From Chryseobacterium balustinum (GTDB lineage: Bacteria > Bacteroidota > Bacteroidia > Flavobacteriales > Weeksellaceae), in the NCBI RefSeq assembly GCF_900168205.1, contig NZ_FUZE01000020.1, forward strand, positions 19,224 through 83,223: a stretch of DNA of 64,000 bases, read 5' to 3'. This document shows positions 24,061-32,483 of the stretch, one piece after another (position 1 is the first letter of the stretch; every line of letters begins with the position of its first letter). Both the position numbers and the translations under genes were made by a program. The notes beneath the pieces are model-generated. The model was not told the origin of the DNA and ran no database searches. It was given only the letters and a program-made list of their open reading frames with translations.

Positions 24061-24825
24061 ATGAGTGATTTTGTAACATCAGAAATTAAAAATAATATTG
24101 CCGAAATTACTTTCGGAACGGCAAAAAGTAATGCTCTTCCCGGAGCAATTCTCGAAAAATTAGCGGAAACAATTTTAGAAGAAGGAGCTAAAAAAGAAGT
24201 AAAAGCGATTCTTGTAAAAAGCGAAGGGGAAAAAGCCTTTTGCGCAGGGGCAAGTTTTGATGAACTTTTGGCAATTGAAGAACTTGAAGCATCTACAAAA
24301 TTCTTTGGAGGTTTTGCTAAAGTTTTAAATGCCATGAGAAATTGCGGTAAAATCGTTGTTGCTAGAGTTCAGGGAAAAACAACCGGTGGTGGAGTAGGTT
24401 TGGCTTGTGGTGCAGATTACTGTTTTGCAACCAAAGATTCTGCTTTAGCTTTAACTGAAATTAATTTGGGAATCGGGCCTTTCGTAATTGGACCTTACGT
24501 AGAAAGAAAAATCGGAAAATCTCAGTTTTCGGCAATGGCAATTGATGCAGATTTCAGGTCGGCAGAATGGGCAGAACAGCACAATATTTATCACTCAGTT
24601 TCAGAAAACATTGCAGAAATGGATTTTAAATTGGAAAAATTCTTAAACACTTTGGCTACAAGAAGCGAAGACGCTTTAGCTTTAATTAAAAAAGTCTCTT
24701 GGGAAGGAACAGAGCATTTCAATGAATTAATGCCTGCAAGAATTCATATGAGTGCCAGTTTAATTCTCGAAGATTCTGCGAAGAAAAATATTGAGGCAAT
24801 TAAAGAAAGATTAAGAGCAAAATAA
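24061..24825 (+). CDS. Enoyl-CoA hydratase/isomerase family protein, candidate PaaF
   Basis: 254 aa crotonase fold. KAFCAGASFDELL near residue 59 and VQGKTTGGGVGLACGADYCFA near 102 form the oxyanion hole. ALTEINLGIGPFVIGPYVERKIG near 131 carries a Glu at the first catalytic position. The second hydratase Glu position is replaced by GPFVIGP, so the reaction is uncertain. In many PAA clusters a PaaF hydratase acts on 2,3-dehydroadipyl-CoA, and none is present in the operon ending at 20.7 kb; this gene 3.4 kb downstream could fill that step. It might equally serve methylglutaconyl-CoA or another branched acyl-CoA. Confidence 0.85.
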   Translation: MSDFVTSEIKNNIAEITFGTAKSNALPGAILEKLAETILEEGAKKEVKAILVKSEGEKAFCAGASFDELLAIEELEASTKFFGGFAKVLNAMRNCGKIVVARVQGKTTGGGVGLACGADYCFATKDSALALTEINLGIGPFVIGPYVERKIGKSQFSAMAIDADFRSAEWAEQHNIYHSVSENIAEMDFKLEKFLNTLATRSEDALALIKKVSWEGTEHFNELMPARIHMSASLILEDSAKKNIEAIKERLRAK

Positions 24826-24831
24826 AAAATA

Positions 24832-24854
24832 AGCGTTGAGATTTTCAACGCTTT
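24832..24854. terminator. Bidirectional terminator between convergent genes
   Basis: AAGCGTTGA and TCAACGCTT form a 9-bp stem with A and T tracts on both sides. It touches the stop region of the acetyltransferase gene on the other strand. Confidence 0.87.
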
Positions 24855-25392
24855 ATTTTTTGTATTCAGATTGCAATAAAGAATATAATACTGAATCTTC
24901 AAATATTCCATCCACCAAATAATGACCACGAAGATTTCCTTCTCGGGTAAAGCCAAAATGGTCTAGTAGTTTTTTTGAAGGCGTATTGTTTTCATCAATT
25001 AATGCTTCAATTCTGTTGAGCTGCATTTCTTCAAAGCCAAACTCAAGCACTTTTTCAACAGTTTCTTTCATAAAACCTTTGTTTTTAAATTCATCACTAT
25101 TTAATGCATAACCAATTTCTGCACGATGATGTTGAGGATTCCAGGTATGAAAACCGCAATTCCCAATAATTACTGAGCTTTGCTTTTCTACAATTTGAAA
25201 GTTCAGCATTTTCCGATTGTAAGATTCATAGCCTTTTTGATGAATCTTTTTCTGTCGAATAAACTCCTCATCAGTAAGACCTAATATTTTCTTGATTTCG
25301 TCATCATTATTCAATTCAAAAATTTGATTCATCGTTTCTGAATCTAGTTTTTGAATTAGGAGACGTTCTGTCTTTATTGTTTCAAATGTCAT
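24853..25392 (-). CDS. GNAT-family N-acetyltransferase, RimJ/RimL type
   Basis: 179 aa. TERLLIQKLDSETMNQIFEL at the N-terminus is the standard opening of RimJ/RimL-like proteins. The acetyl-CoA binding region is IGYALNSDEFKNKGFMKETVEKVLEFGFEEM near residue 92, although the usual GxGxxG loop is only partly kept (KNKGFM). LNRIEALIDENNTPSKKLLDHFGFTREGNLRGHYLVDG closes the fold. It is cytoplasmic; the likely substrate is a protein N-terminal amine or a small amine. It is convergent with the enoyl-CoA hydratase gene and shares its terminator. Confidence 0.9.
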   Translation of the reverse strand: MTFETIKTERLLIQKLDSETMNQIFELNNDDEIKKILGLTDEEFIRQKKIHQKGYESYNRKMLNFQIVEKQSSVIIGNCGFHTWNPQHHRAEIGYALNSDEFKNKGFMKETVEKVLEFGFEEMQLNRIEALIDENNTPSKKLLDHFGFTREGNLRGHYLVDGIFEDSVLYSLLQSEYKK

Positions 25393-25451
25393 TTTTTTCC
25401 GTTTAATTTTACCAATTTAAATTCTTGATATTGATTTATATAATTTTTTAA

Positions 25452-25530
25452 TTCTCGCTGATTAAACAGATTTAGCATATAAAAAATTATATAATATAAA
25501 TCTGTTTAATCAAAAAAATCTGCGTGAGAT
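25452..25530. repeat. Long palindromic repeat between the two minus-strand genes
   Basis: GATTAAACAGATTT (25460-25473) and AAATCTGTTTAATC (25498-25511) are perfect 14-bp arms around an AT-only loop. Outer bases TCTCGC and GCGTGAGA extend the symmetry with an A-run offset. It could act as the terminator of the methyltransferase gene, but the size and sequence suit an interspersed repeat. Confidence 0.8.
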
Positions 25531-25540
25531 GTATTAAAAT

Positions 25541-27142
25541 TTAGTTTTTCAATAAATTAATCGACACCGTTGCCAACTCAGAATTAGGGAACTTTCTGAA
25601 TAGTTCTTTATCAATCTGCAATCCTGTTTCCATACAGATCTTTTTAAAAACATCAACTTCCAAAATATATTGATCAGAAAATCCATGTGTCGCTTCATAC
25701 GCTGTAGCCGGAGTTTTGCCTAAATTTTCGCTGGTCAGTTTAGAGTCTAAAGCGTGAAGCTCGATAATTAAAAGTCCATTTTTTCTGATGTAGGGAAGCC
25801 AAAGTTCCAAATGTTCTTTCAGGCTTTCTTCCACCAAATTATTAGGAAGTCTTTTTCCTCGATAAGCAAACGCTCCGGTTGACGTGCTGATCCTTGTAGG
25901 ATGATCGTTTTCCGGAACTTTCCAAACTCTGTTGTGATCTAAAAATGTTCTGATATTTAGTAAATCTGAAAGATCAATTTCATAATTTTCTTTTAAATCA
26001 TCGGCTAATTTTTTAGGATTTCCAATGTCGCCCCAAATTACTTTTGCCCAAATATCGTTATTGATGAGGTTGGCTCTGGTTACTTTCAATGCAGCTTGGT
26101 TATAATCTGCACCTACCAAAAACAAAGGATGTTCTTCGAGCATTTTCCCACGAATTGTATATCTTTCTATGGTTTCGAATATATGTTGAATGAAAGCACC
26201 ATTTCCGCAACCCATGTCTAAAACGCCTTTTGGTTGCAGATGAATAGGCTGATTGAAAATTTGAATAATAAAATCATTCGCCACCTTGAAATAATTGGAA
26301 TGTGAACCACCACTTCCCCAAACATTCATTGCACGATCCACATGAATTTCATCTTCACCATCTGAAATTTCTCTTATTTTTGAAGCATCACCAAATAAAA
26401 GATCATTCATTTTATTCAGCAACGGAAGATAAGAAACAGTAACACCGTAAGATGGCGCTCTTTTGGCAAAATAAATTCCGGTTTCGGTAAATTTATAATT
26501 GTCGCCAGTCTTTTTAAACCAACCCAAATAAGCCAAGAAGTCTAAAATTACTTCAAAATTCTCTGAATTTTTATGAAACTCTGCCGCCTGAAATGATGTT
26601 TCCATAAAATATTTATGAAACATTCCTGTCATTCCGAGATAGACAATGACGGGACCGATGATGCAGCCTTCAATATGTTTTAAGATCTGTTCCTGGACAC
26701 CTTTTTCTTCAATATTATCAGAAAGCTGAATTCCAAAATGGTCTTTCACAGAATCGCTCAATCGCGTAAATTCTTCAATGAATAAATTTTCGTTGATCTG
26801 ATTTTTAATATCTGTAGAATGTTTTAAAAAAGAAATTACCTTAAGGTAAAGCAAACTGTATTTTTGCAGAAACTGAGTTTTTCCATTAGCTGAAAATAGT
26901 ATTCGATCAGTCTCGTTATCGACTTCATAATCTAAAAAGCCTTGCGATGCTAAAGCTCGAATCGCAACATTCAAATACCCTTCGTTGGCTTTCAACTCTT
27001 CAGAAAGTTCGCTCAAAGACATTTTTTGTCGCTCAATAATGAAAGCAATGATCTCTTTTTTCATCAATGAAGCAACGATGGGGGCAGTGACGACGCCATC
27101 CAAATGCCTGAATATTTCTGAGCGCAAAGTTTCTTTGTCCAT
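25541..27142 (-). CDS. Large SAM-dependent methyltransferase with two N-terminal winged-helix domains
   Basis: 533 aa from the ATG at 27140-27142; a longer frame to 27232 adds an AT-rich leader overlapping the divergent promoter and is unlikely. Residues about 1-85 are a winged helix (IAFIIERQKMSLSELSEEL..GYLNVAIRALASQGFLDY). A second such domain follows at about 150-240 (FLAYLGWFKKTGDNYKFTETGIYF). The catalytic Rossmann part has GVLDMGCGNGAFIQHIFETI near 305 and FLVGADYNQAALKVTRANL near 340. The layout recalls O-methyltransferases of polyketide or menaquinone-type pathways with duplicated dimerisation domains. Substrate unknown. The divergent neighbour is a membrane protein under a different operator. 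Confidence 0.82.
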   Translation of the reverse strand: MDKETLRSEIFRHLDGVVTAPIVASLMKKEIIAFIIERQKMSLSELSEELKANEGYLNVAIRALASQGFLDYEVDNETDRILFSANGKTQFLQKYSLLYLKVISFLKHSTDIKNQINENLFIEEFTRLSDSVKDHFGIQLSDNIEEKGVQEQILKHIEGCIIGPVIVYLGMTGMFHKYFMETSFQAAEFHKNSENFEVILDFLAYLGWFKKTGDNYKFTETGIYFAKRAPSYGVTVSYLPLLNKMNDLLFGDASKIREISDGEDEIHVDRAMNVWGSGGSHSNYFKVANDFIIQIFNQPIHLQPKGVLDMGCGNGAFIQHIFETIERYTIRGKMLEEHPLFLVGADYNQAALKVTRANLINNDIWAKVIWGDIGNPKKLADDLKENYEIDLSDLLNIRTFLDHNRVWKVPENDHPTRISTSTGAFAYRGKRLPNNLVEESLKEHLELWLPYIRKNGLLIIELHALDSKLTSENLGKTPATAYEATHGFSDQYILEVDVFKKICMETGLQIDKELFRKFPNSELATVSINLLKN

Positions 27143-27195
27143 ACAATACGTTTTTTTAAAGTTAAGAATTTGAACAAAATATTTCAATAAAAGTT

Positions 27196-27236
27196 TTGTT
27201 ATTTGAAAATTAAATATAACTTTGTAATTCAAAGTT
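27196..27236 (+). promoter_or_regulatory. Promoter with palindromic operator AACTTTG-N5-CAAAGTT
   Basis: TTG at 27196-27198, an 18-bp spacer, then TAACTTTG at 27217-27224 match the Bacteroidota promoter fully. The -7 box is itself the left arm of a perfect 7-bp palindrome, AACTTTG (27218-27224) and CAAAGTT (27230-27236). The same core, ACTTTG-N5-CAAAGT, recurs at 28670-28686 just after the winged-helix regulator gene. Confidence 0.75.
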
Positions 27237-27244
27237 CTTTTTAT

Positions 27245-27923
<679 letters not shown>

Positions 27924-27927
27924 AGAT

Positions 27928-28305
27928 ATGGGAAATATTATTTCGTTTAGGGATTTGATTGTTTGGCAAAAGTCACATGAATTTGTTTTGGAGATTTATA
28001 GAATAAGTTCAGCATTTCCAAAAGAGGAAACTTATGCTTTGACAAGTCAATTAAGACGAGCGGCTGTTTCAATTCCAGCTAATATTGCAGAAGGATTTAC
28101 TAAGAAAACCTTACCAAATAAGCTGAATTATATTTCTCATTCTGAAGGATCATTACAAGAGGTAAAGTATTATTTAATCTTAGCAAAAGACCTTAATTAT
28201 ATTAATAACATAACCTTTGAAAGCGTTATTAATTCATGTGAAGAAATTGGAAAATTATTGAATGGATACATCAAAACGATAAAAAATTATCACCAAAATA
28301 AATAA
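27928..28305 (+). CDS. Four-helix-bundle protein (S23/IVS-encoded family)
   Basis: 125 aa, the usual size. Family signatures are FRDLIVWQKSHEFVLEIYRI near residue 6, FPKEETYALTSQLRRAAVSIPANIAEGF near 29, and the last helices SEGSLQEVKYYLILAKDLNYI. These proteins derive from 23S rRNA intervening-sequence ORFs and are widespread as isolated, mobile-looking genes; their activity is unknown, with ribosomal or nucleic-acid binding suspected. Here it lies between an AGTT microsatellite and an AAAAACTA repeat, within what would otherwise be a membrane-protein/regulator operon. This looks like an insertion. Confidence 0.93.
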   Translation: MGNIISFRDLIVWQKSHEFVLEIYRISSAFPKEETYALTSQLRRAAVSIPANIAEGFTKKTLPNKLNYISHSEGSLQEVKYYLILAKDLNYINNITFESVINSCEEIGKLLNGYIKTIKNYHQNK

Positions 28306-28342
28306 AACTAAAAAACTAAAAAACTAAAAAACTTTTTTAACT
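28304..28342. repeat. AAAAACTA direct repeats after the four-helix-bundle gene
   Basis: Three to four tandem copies of AAAAACTA followed by ACTTTTTTAACTAA. Together with the AGTT array it brackets the four-helix-bundle gene with low-complexity ACTA/TAGT sequence on both sides. Confidence 0.85.
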
Positions 28343-28355
28343 AAAATACTAAGCA

Positions 28356-28646
28356 ATGATTAACATCAGTCAACTCAACAAAGAATTCGAAAGCCGTGTA
28401 AGATTGGGCATTATGTCTGTTCTTATGGTGAACGACTGGGTTGATTTTTCTGAAATGAAAAATATTCTTGAAATTACAGACGGAAATATGGCAAGTCACA
28501 GCAATGCCTTGGAAAAGGCTAATTATATTGAGGTGAAAAAAGAGTTTGTAGGTAAAAAACCGAAGACTTCATACCGTGTAACACAATCGGGAAGAACTGC
28601 ATTTACTGAGCATTTGGATGCATTAGAAAAATTAATAGGCAGATAA
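28356..28646 (+). CDS. Winged-helix transcriptional regulator (PF13601-like)
   Basis: 96 aa. SRVRLGIMSVLMVNDWVDFSEMKNILEITDGNMASHSNALEKANYIEVKKEFVGKKPKTSYRVTQSGRTAF is a near-complete match to the PF13601 winged helix, with DGNMASHSNALE as the recognition helix and the KKPKTSYRVT wing. It is a cytoplasmic dimer that represses its own neighbourhood in relatives. The palindrome ACTTTG-N5-CAAAGT sits immediately downstream, before the next membrane gene, and also before the first gene of the block, making both likely targets. Confidence 0.92.
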   Translation: MINISQLNKEFESRVRLGIMSVLMVNDWVDFSEMKNILEITDGNMASHSNALEKANYIEVKKEFVGKKPKTSYRVTQSGRTAFTEHLDALEKLIGR

Positions 28647-28668
28647 AGTCTATATTTTTTTGAAAATT

Positions 28669-28687
28669 TACTTTGAAATACAAAGTA
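28669..28687 (+). promoter_or_regulatory. Second TACTTTG-N5-CAAAGTA palindrome, before the 28714 gene
   Basis: TACTTTG (28669-28675), AAATA, CAAAGTA (28681-28687). The core is identical to that at 27219-27235. The left arm overlaps a near-consensus -7 box (TTACTTTG), as in the first copy. It is the likely operator for the winged-helix regulator encoded just upstream. Confidence 0.7.
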
Positions 28688-28713
28688 CTTTTAATAAATA
28701 AAATTGAAATATT

Positions 28714-29004
28714 ATGATGACACAAAAACAAACAACAGCATTGATTTATTCTGTACCTGCTCTAATAATTAGTGTTGCGGTACTTGGAAATCTATTTTCT
28801 AAAGAATTCAATTGGTCTCCTTCCGATTTTATTATTGCCGGAATTCTTTTATTCGGAACAGCTCTTATTATCGATTTGATTCGTCGGATTGTAAAAAACA
28901 AAACTTACAAAATCCTCTTATGCGTCGTGGTTTTGTTTGTACTCATTCTTACCTGGGTAGAACTTGCGGTGGGACTTTTCGGGACACCTTTTGCCGGAAG
29001 TTAA
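28714..29004 (+). CDS. Small integral membrane protein, unknown
   Basis: 96 aa with three transmembrane helices (IYSVPALIISVAVLGNLF, FIIAGILLFGTALIIDLI, ILLCVVVLFVLILTWVEL) and a short GLFGTPFAGS tail, ending 19 bp before the phosphoesterase start. A longer MTQ-M start gives MMTQKQ; the second ATG is equally possible. No family is recognised with confidence. It has its own palindrome-overlapped promoter and heads the run to the phosphoesterase and Coq4-like genes. Confidence 0.78.
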   Translation: MMTQKQTTALIYSVPALIISVAVLGNLFSKEFNWSPSDFIIAGILLFGTALIIDLIRRIVKNKTYKILLCVVVLFVLILTWVELAVGLFGTPFAGS

Positions 29005-29023
29005 TTTTTTATTTTTAAAAATA

Positions 29024-29872
29024 ATGACAAGAAAACATTTTCTCAAGCGACTTTTACAGCTTTCAGCAGTTGGAGCTTTACCTTTTCTCTATTCTTGGCA
29101 GATTGAACCGTTTTGGGTAGAGTTTGTGGAACGGAAACTTCCGATTAAAAATTTACCTGAAGAGTTAGAAGGAAAAATTCTGATGCAGATTTCAGATTTA
29201 CATGTAGGAAACAGATTCGACTGGAATTTTTTGATTGAATCTTTTCAAAAAGCTGAAGAGTTTAATCCTGATTTTGTGGTTTACACTGGAGATTATGTGA
29301 ATCATGGTACCGAAGAAGACCATAAAAATTTAGAAAAAGTAATGGCAAAAGCGGTTTATGGAAAACTGGGAACTTTCGGAATTCTCGGAAATCATGACTA
29401 CGGAAAAAACTGGAAAGATTTGGGTTCTTCGGAAGAGATTTATCGTATTCTCCAAAACAATGGCATCACAATGCTTAAAAATGAGCAAACAGAATCTCAT
29501 GGTTTAAACATTATCGGCTTTGATGATCTGTGGTCACCCAATTTTGATCCGATGAAAGTGATGAAAGATTACAATCCTGAAAAAGCAAATCTTGTACTTT
29601 GTCATAATCCCGATGTTTGCGACAAAGATGTCTGGAATGGTTACCAAGGCTGGATTTTAAGTGGTCATACTCACGGTGGACAATGCCGAATTCCAGGTGT
29701 GATTACTCCAATTCTTCCGGTGGAAAACAGAAAATATGTTTCAGGAGAAATTGATTTGGAAGACGGAAGAATGTTGTACATCAATCGCGCTTTAGGCCAT
29801 TCTTTTCAGGTGAGATTTATGGTGCGTCCCGAAATTACAGTTTTCAAACTTGAACGTGATGAAGAAGTTTGA
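29024..29872 (+). CDS. Metallophosphoesterase, YaeI/YkuE-like, membrane-anchored
   Basis: 282 aa from the ATG at 29024; an earlier in-frame start at 28964 overlaps the previous gene and is less likely. The N-terminal TRKHFLKRLLQLSAVGALPFLYS resembles a Tat signal with RK in place of RR. Metal ligands of the calcineurin-like fold are all visible: ISDLHVG (about 64), VVYTGDYVNHG (about 87), GNHDYGK (about 124), and CHNPD plus SGHTHGGQ (about 200-230). Relatives such as YkuE and YaeI hydrolyse phospholipid-linked or UDP-lipid phosphates at the membrane. The substrate here is unknown. Confidence 0.9.
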   Translation: MTRKHFLKRLLQLSAVGALPFLYSWQIEPFWVEFVERKLPIKNLPEELEGKILMQISDLHVGNRFDWNFLIESFQKAEEFNPDFVVYTGDYVNHGTEEDHKNLEKVMAKAVYGKLGTFGILGNHDYGKNWKDLGSSEEIYRILQNNGITMLKNEQTESHGLNIIGFDDLWSPNFDPMKVMKDYNPEKANLVLCHNPDVCDKDVWNGYQGWILSGHTHGGQCRIPGVITPILPVENRKYVSGEIDLEDGRMLYINRALGHSFQVRFMVRPEITVFKLERDEEV

Positions 29873-30149
29873 ACTAAATAATATTGCATTAATTTATTTC
29901 TGTATCAGTTGGCTGATTGGGATTATGATTTTTTTATTAATGCTTTTAGAAATACAGGATGAACTTGCATTTAGTTTGATCTTTTTGTCAGGATTGAATA
30001 TAATTATAAACCTCCTTTCGATATTACTTCTCTTTGTTTTTTATTATGTATTTCCGGAAAATAAAAAAGAGTTTAAAAATTCGGCAATTCTCCTATTTTC
30101 CAATTTTCCAATTTTATTTCTTCTCTACATATTTTTAATATTAGCATAA
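29859..30149 (+). CDS. Small membrane protein overlapping the phosphoesterase gene
   Basis: 96 aa starting at ATG 29859, 14 bp inside the end of the phosphoesterase gene; an in-frame TTG at 29850 is also possible. Three hydrophobic helices are visible (LIYFCISWLIGIMIFLLMLL, FSLIFLSGLNIIINLLSILLLFVFYYV, AILLFSNFPILFLLYIFLIL). The frame is very AT-rich, and no family is recognised. The overlap implies translational coupling with the phosphoesterase. Confidence 0.65.
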   Translation: MKKFELNNIALIYFCISWLIGIMIFLLMLLEIQDELAFSLIFLSGLNIIINLLSILLLFVFYYVFPENKKEFKNSAILLFSNFPILFLLYIFLILA

Positions 30150-30155
30150 ATAACT

Positions 30156-30641
30156 ATGAAAAAACTACGTGTGCAATTCCTACTTTTTGTCTACGACAAA
30201 ACACAAAAACTGTACAGAAAATATTTCAAAAAGAAAAAAAGACAATGGCAGTTTAATGAAAAACAATTGCTGGAATTTCACAAAGATTCTTTAGGCAGAA
30301 AATTAGGTGAATTCTATAAGAAACACGGTTTTACCATGATTCCTAAAATGGAAAACCACGACGTACATCATTTATTAACAGATTGTGGAACCAATTTCGA
30401 AGACGAAATCGCAATGCAGTTTTTGCTTCTCGGAAACGGAAAACTCAATGCCCATCTTTTGGCAGCAGTGGTTTTAGGAAGTATTATCCTTCCGGAATAT
30501 CATAAAATGTATCGTAATGCTTACCAAAAAGGAAAAAGTATGAGAGCATTTCACCACATCGATTTTGAATCTTTATTGTGGCAGAATTTTGAAAATATTC
30601 AGGATTTTTTCAAGCAAAAAGAAACTCCTGTTTTCTATTAA
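30156..30641 (+). CDS. Coq4-like protein
   Basis: 161 aa. The motif MENHDVHHLLTDCGTNFEDEIAMQFLLLGNGKLN near residue 66 reproduces the Coq4 HDxxH-x11-E metal-binding signature and the following hydrophobic pocket. Coq4 organises ubiquinone biosynthesis in eukaryotes and proteobacteria and was proposed to act on the C1 position of the ring. Flavobacteria generally use menaquinone, so the role here must differ. It lies in a membrane-protein block. The last 35 bases of the gene are included in the 434-bp tandem duplication that follows, but its own frame is intact. Confidence 0.85.
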   Translation: MKKLRVQFLLFVYDKTQKLYRKYFKKKKRQWQFNEKQLLEFHKDSLGRKLGEFYKKHGFTMIPKMENHDVHHLLTDCGTNFEDEIAMQFLLLGNGKLNAHLLAAVVLGSIILPEYHKMYRNAYQKGKSMRAFHHIDFESLLWQNFENIQDFFKQKETPVFY

Positions 30642-31474
30642 TCTTAACCTTACCCTCAAACTCAATCTTATGAAAACACATCACTATATATTTCTCAGTA
30701 CCATTGCATTTATCGTTTTATTTTATAATGAAAATGTAGGTTTAAATCTTGGTATTTTAGGCGTTCTATACTCAGTGTTAACGCTTATTAAAACCTCGGA
30801 AAGGAACCGCAGCAAAACAGTTTTTCTGCTTTTTGCAACAAGTATTCTGTCGAGTATAGCTTTTGCTTGGTTCGGCGATTTTAGCTCGTTTCTGGCATTG
30901 GTAGTTTCGCTTTTGCTGCTTTCTTTCCGGTCAAAAAACAAACGTCTGAAAGTCCTGTTGCTGATTCCTGTTTTTATAGTCAATTGCTTCACATTTATAT
31001 GCCGAATTTTCAGTTTTGACAATTGGCTTCCGAAAAGAAATTTTCAAGCAAAAAGAAACTCCTGTTTTCTATTAATCTTAACCTTACCCTCAAACTCAAT
31101 CTTATGAAAACACATCACTATATATTTCTCAGTACCATTGCATTTATCGTTTTATTTTATAATGAAAATGTAGGTTTAAATCTTGGTATTTTAGGCGTTC
31201 TATACTCAGTGTTAACGCTTATTAAAACCTCGGAAAGGAACCGCAGCAAAACAGTTTTTCTGCTTTTTGCAACAAGTATTCTGTCGAGTATAGCTTTTGC
31301 TTGGTTCGGCGATTTTAGCTCGTTTCTGGCATTGGTAGTTTCGCTTTTGCTGCTTTCTTTCCGGTCAAAAAACAAACGTCTGAAAGTCCTGTTGCTGATT
31401 CCTGTTTTTATAGTCAATTGCTTCACATTTATATGCCGAATTTTCAGTTTTGACAATTGGCTTCCGAAAAGAAA
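30607..31474. repeat. Perfect 434-bp tandem duplication
   Basis: The segment 30607-31040 is repeated at 31041-31474 with no difference seen on reading both copies; the two short minus-strand frames inside are also identical at a spacing of exactly 434 bp. The unit starts in the 3' end of the Coq4-like gene (TTTTCAAGCAAAAAGAAACT) and stops inside the following membrane-protein gene (GGCTTCCGAAAAGAAA). The period is not a multiple of three, so the first copy of the gene is out of frame after the junction. Confidence 0.96.
30670..31107 (+). pseudogene. Truncated duplicate of the DUF4153/DUF4173-type membrane gene
   Basis: 145 aa. The first 125 residues (from MKTHHYIFLSTIAF to DNWLPKRN) are identical to the N-terminus of the next gene, then the frame runs across the junction into FQAKRNSCFLLIL and stops at TGA 31105-31107. 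That TGA overlaps the ATG of the intact copy (ATGA at 31104-31107). The product would have about three membrane helices. It is a by-product of the tandem duplication, and its stop may couple translation to the intact copy. Confidence 0.9.
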
Positions 31475-32477
31475 TATGTCTGGAGTTTGGCAAAAAACGT
31501 TAGCTTTTGTAGGAATTCCTCTGATTTTGATTTCAGTCTTTTTTGGTGTCTATTCCATGGGAAGTAATCATTTTGCAAACCTTTTTACTAATTTTCAGCT
31601 TGAAATTAATGTTTGGCAATTGTTCTGTATTTCTGTTTTAGGATTTTTTATCGCCTTTAATTATTGGAATTATGATGTAGAAAAAATGATTTATAAACAA
31701 AACCATATTCTAAATAATGATTTTCAGGATAAGCATAAAATTCAGAAGCCCACTTATTCTTTTCTAGATTTGAACACCGAAAGAATGAGCGGTGTGATTT
31801 CTTTTATTTCATTAAATATTTTGCTGCTGTTTTTTATAATTACATTTAATTATGAACAGTTTTACGAAATAGTAAAAACACCGAGCCAGCTTTCTGAAGA
31901 AACGCACGAAAGAGTAGGCGCAGTAATCGTGTCAATTGTAATGGCAATTTTGGTGATTATGTTTTATTTTAAATCAAATTTCAACTTTGATCCGAAAGCG
32001 GGTTTAATGAAAAATTTAGTGAAAATCTGGATTGTTTTGAATGCCGTATTGGTAATTTCTGCACTATTGAAAAACACAGAATATATTGTCAATTTAGGCT
32101 TTACTTACAAGCGTTTGGGCGTTTATGCTTTCCTAATATTATCTTTGATAGGATTGACGTTGACTTTTGTGAAAGTTCAGACCCAAAAAACAAACGCATT
32201 TCTTTTCAACTCGATGAGCTGGTGCTTTTATGGAATGGTTTTAGTATGCAGTTTTATCAATTGGGGCGGAATCATCACCTCTCAAAATATGAAACGTCCG
32301 GATTTTGTGGTCGATTATCATGTAAATTCGATTAATTTTAATGAAAAATATCTTTTAAAATATGCCGAAGAAAAAAAGGATATTGACCTTAAAAAACGAG
32401 TTTTAGAAAAAAGTAAGTTAGGAATTTCGCCAACATTTTTATCTAAAGTTTTTTATTATGAAACCATTCAAAAATAA
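31104..32477 (+). CDS. DUF4153/DUF4173-like polytopic membrane protein
   Basis: 457 aa starting at ATG 31104; the frame open from 31023 begins in duplicated DNA and is not a sensible start. About 11-12 hydrophobic helices occur, with typical DUF4153 blocks such as LNTERMSGVISFISLNILLLFFIITFNYE and VNLGFTYKRLGVYAFLILSLIGL (the KRLGVYAFL stretch is characteristic). The C-terminal tail NMKRPDFVVDYHVNSINFNEKYLLKYAEEKKDIDLKKRVLEK is soluble, ending in FYYETIQK. In Bacteroidota this family commonly follows PF13601-type regulators, as here. Function unknown. The promoter region may be the duplicated 3' end of the Coq4-like gene. Confidence 0.88.
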   Translation: MKTHHYIFLSTIAFIVLFYNENVGLNLGILGVLYSVLTLIKTSERNRSKTVFLLFATSILSSIAFAWFGDFSSFLALVVSLLLLSFRSKNKRLKVLLLIPVFIVNCFTFICRIFSFDNWLPKRNMSGVWQKTLAFVGIPLILISVFFGVYSMGSNHFANLFTNFQLEINVWQLFCISVLGFFIAFNYWNYDVEKMIYKQNHILNNDFQDKHKIQKPTYSFLDLNTERMSGVISFISLNILLLFFIITFNYEQFYEIVKTPSQLSEETHERVGAVIVSIVMAILVIMFYFKSNFNFDPKAGLMKNLVKIWIVLNAVLVISALLKNTEYIVNLGFTYKRLGVYAFLILSLIGLTLTFVKVQTQKTNAFLFNSMSWCFYGMVLVCSFINWGGIITSQNMKRPDFVVDYHVNSINFNEKYLLKYAEEKKDIDLKKRVLEKSKLGISPTFLSKVFYYETIQK

Positions 32478-32483
32478 ATTGTC

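Noticed and set aside
23994..24335. Minus-strand frame of 113 aa opposite the enoyl-CoA hydratase
   Set aside because: Antisense shadow of a clear crotonase gene.
30723..31022. Two identical 99-aa minus-strand frames in the duplicated segment (also 31157-31456)
   Set aside because: They are shadows opposite the membrane-protein gene; identity follows from the duplication.
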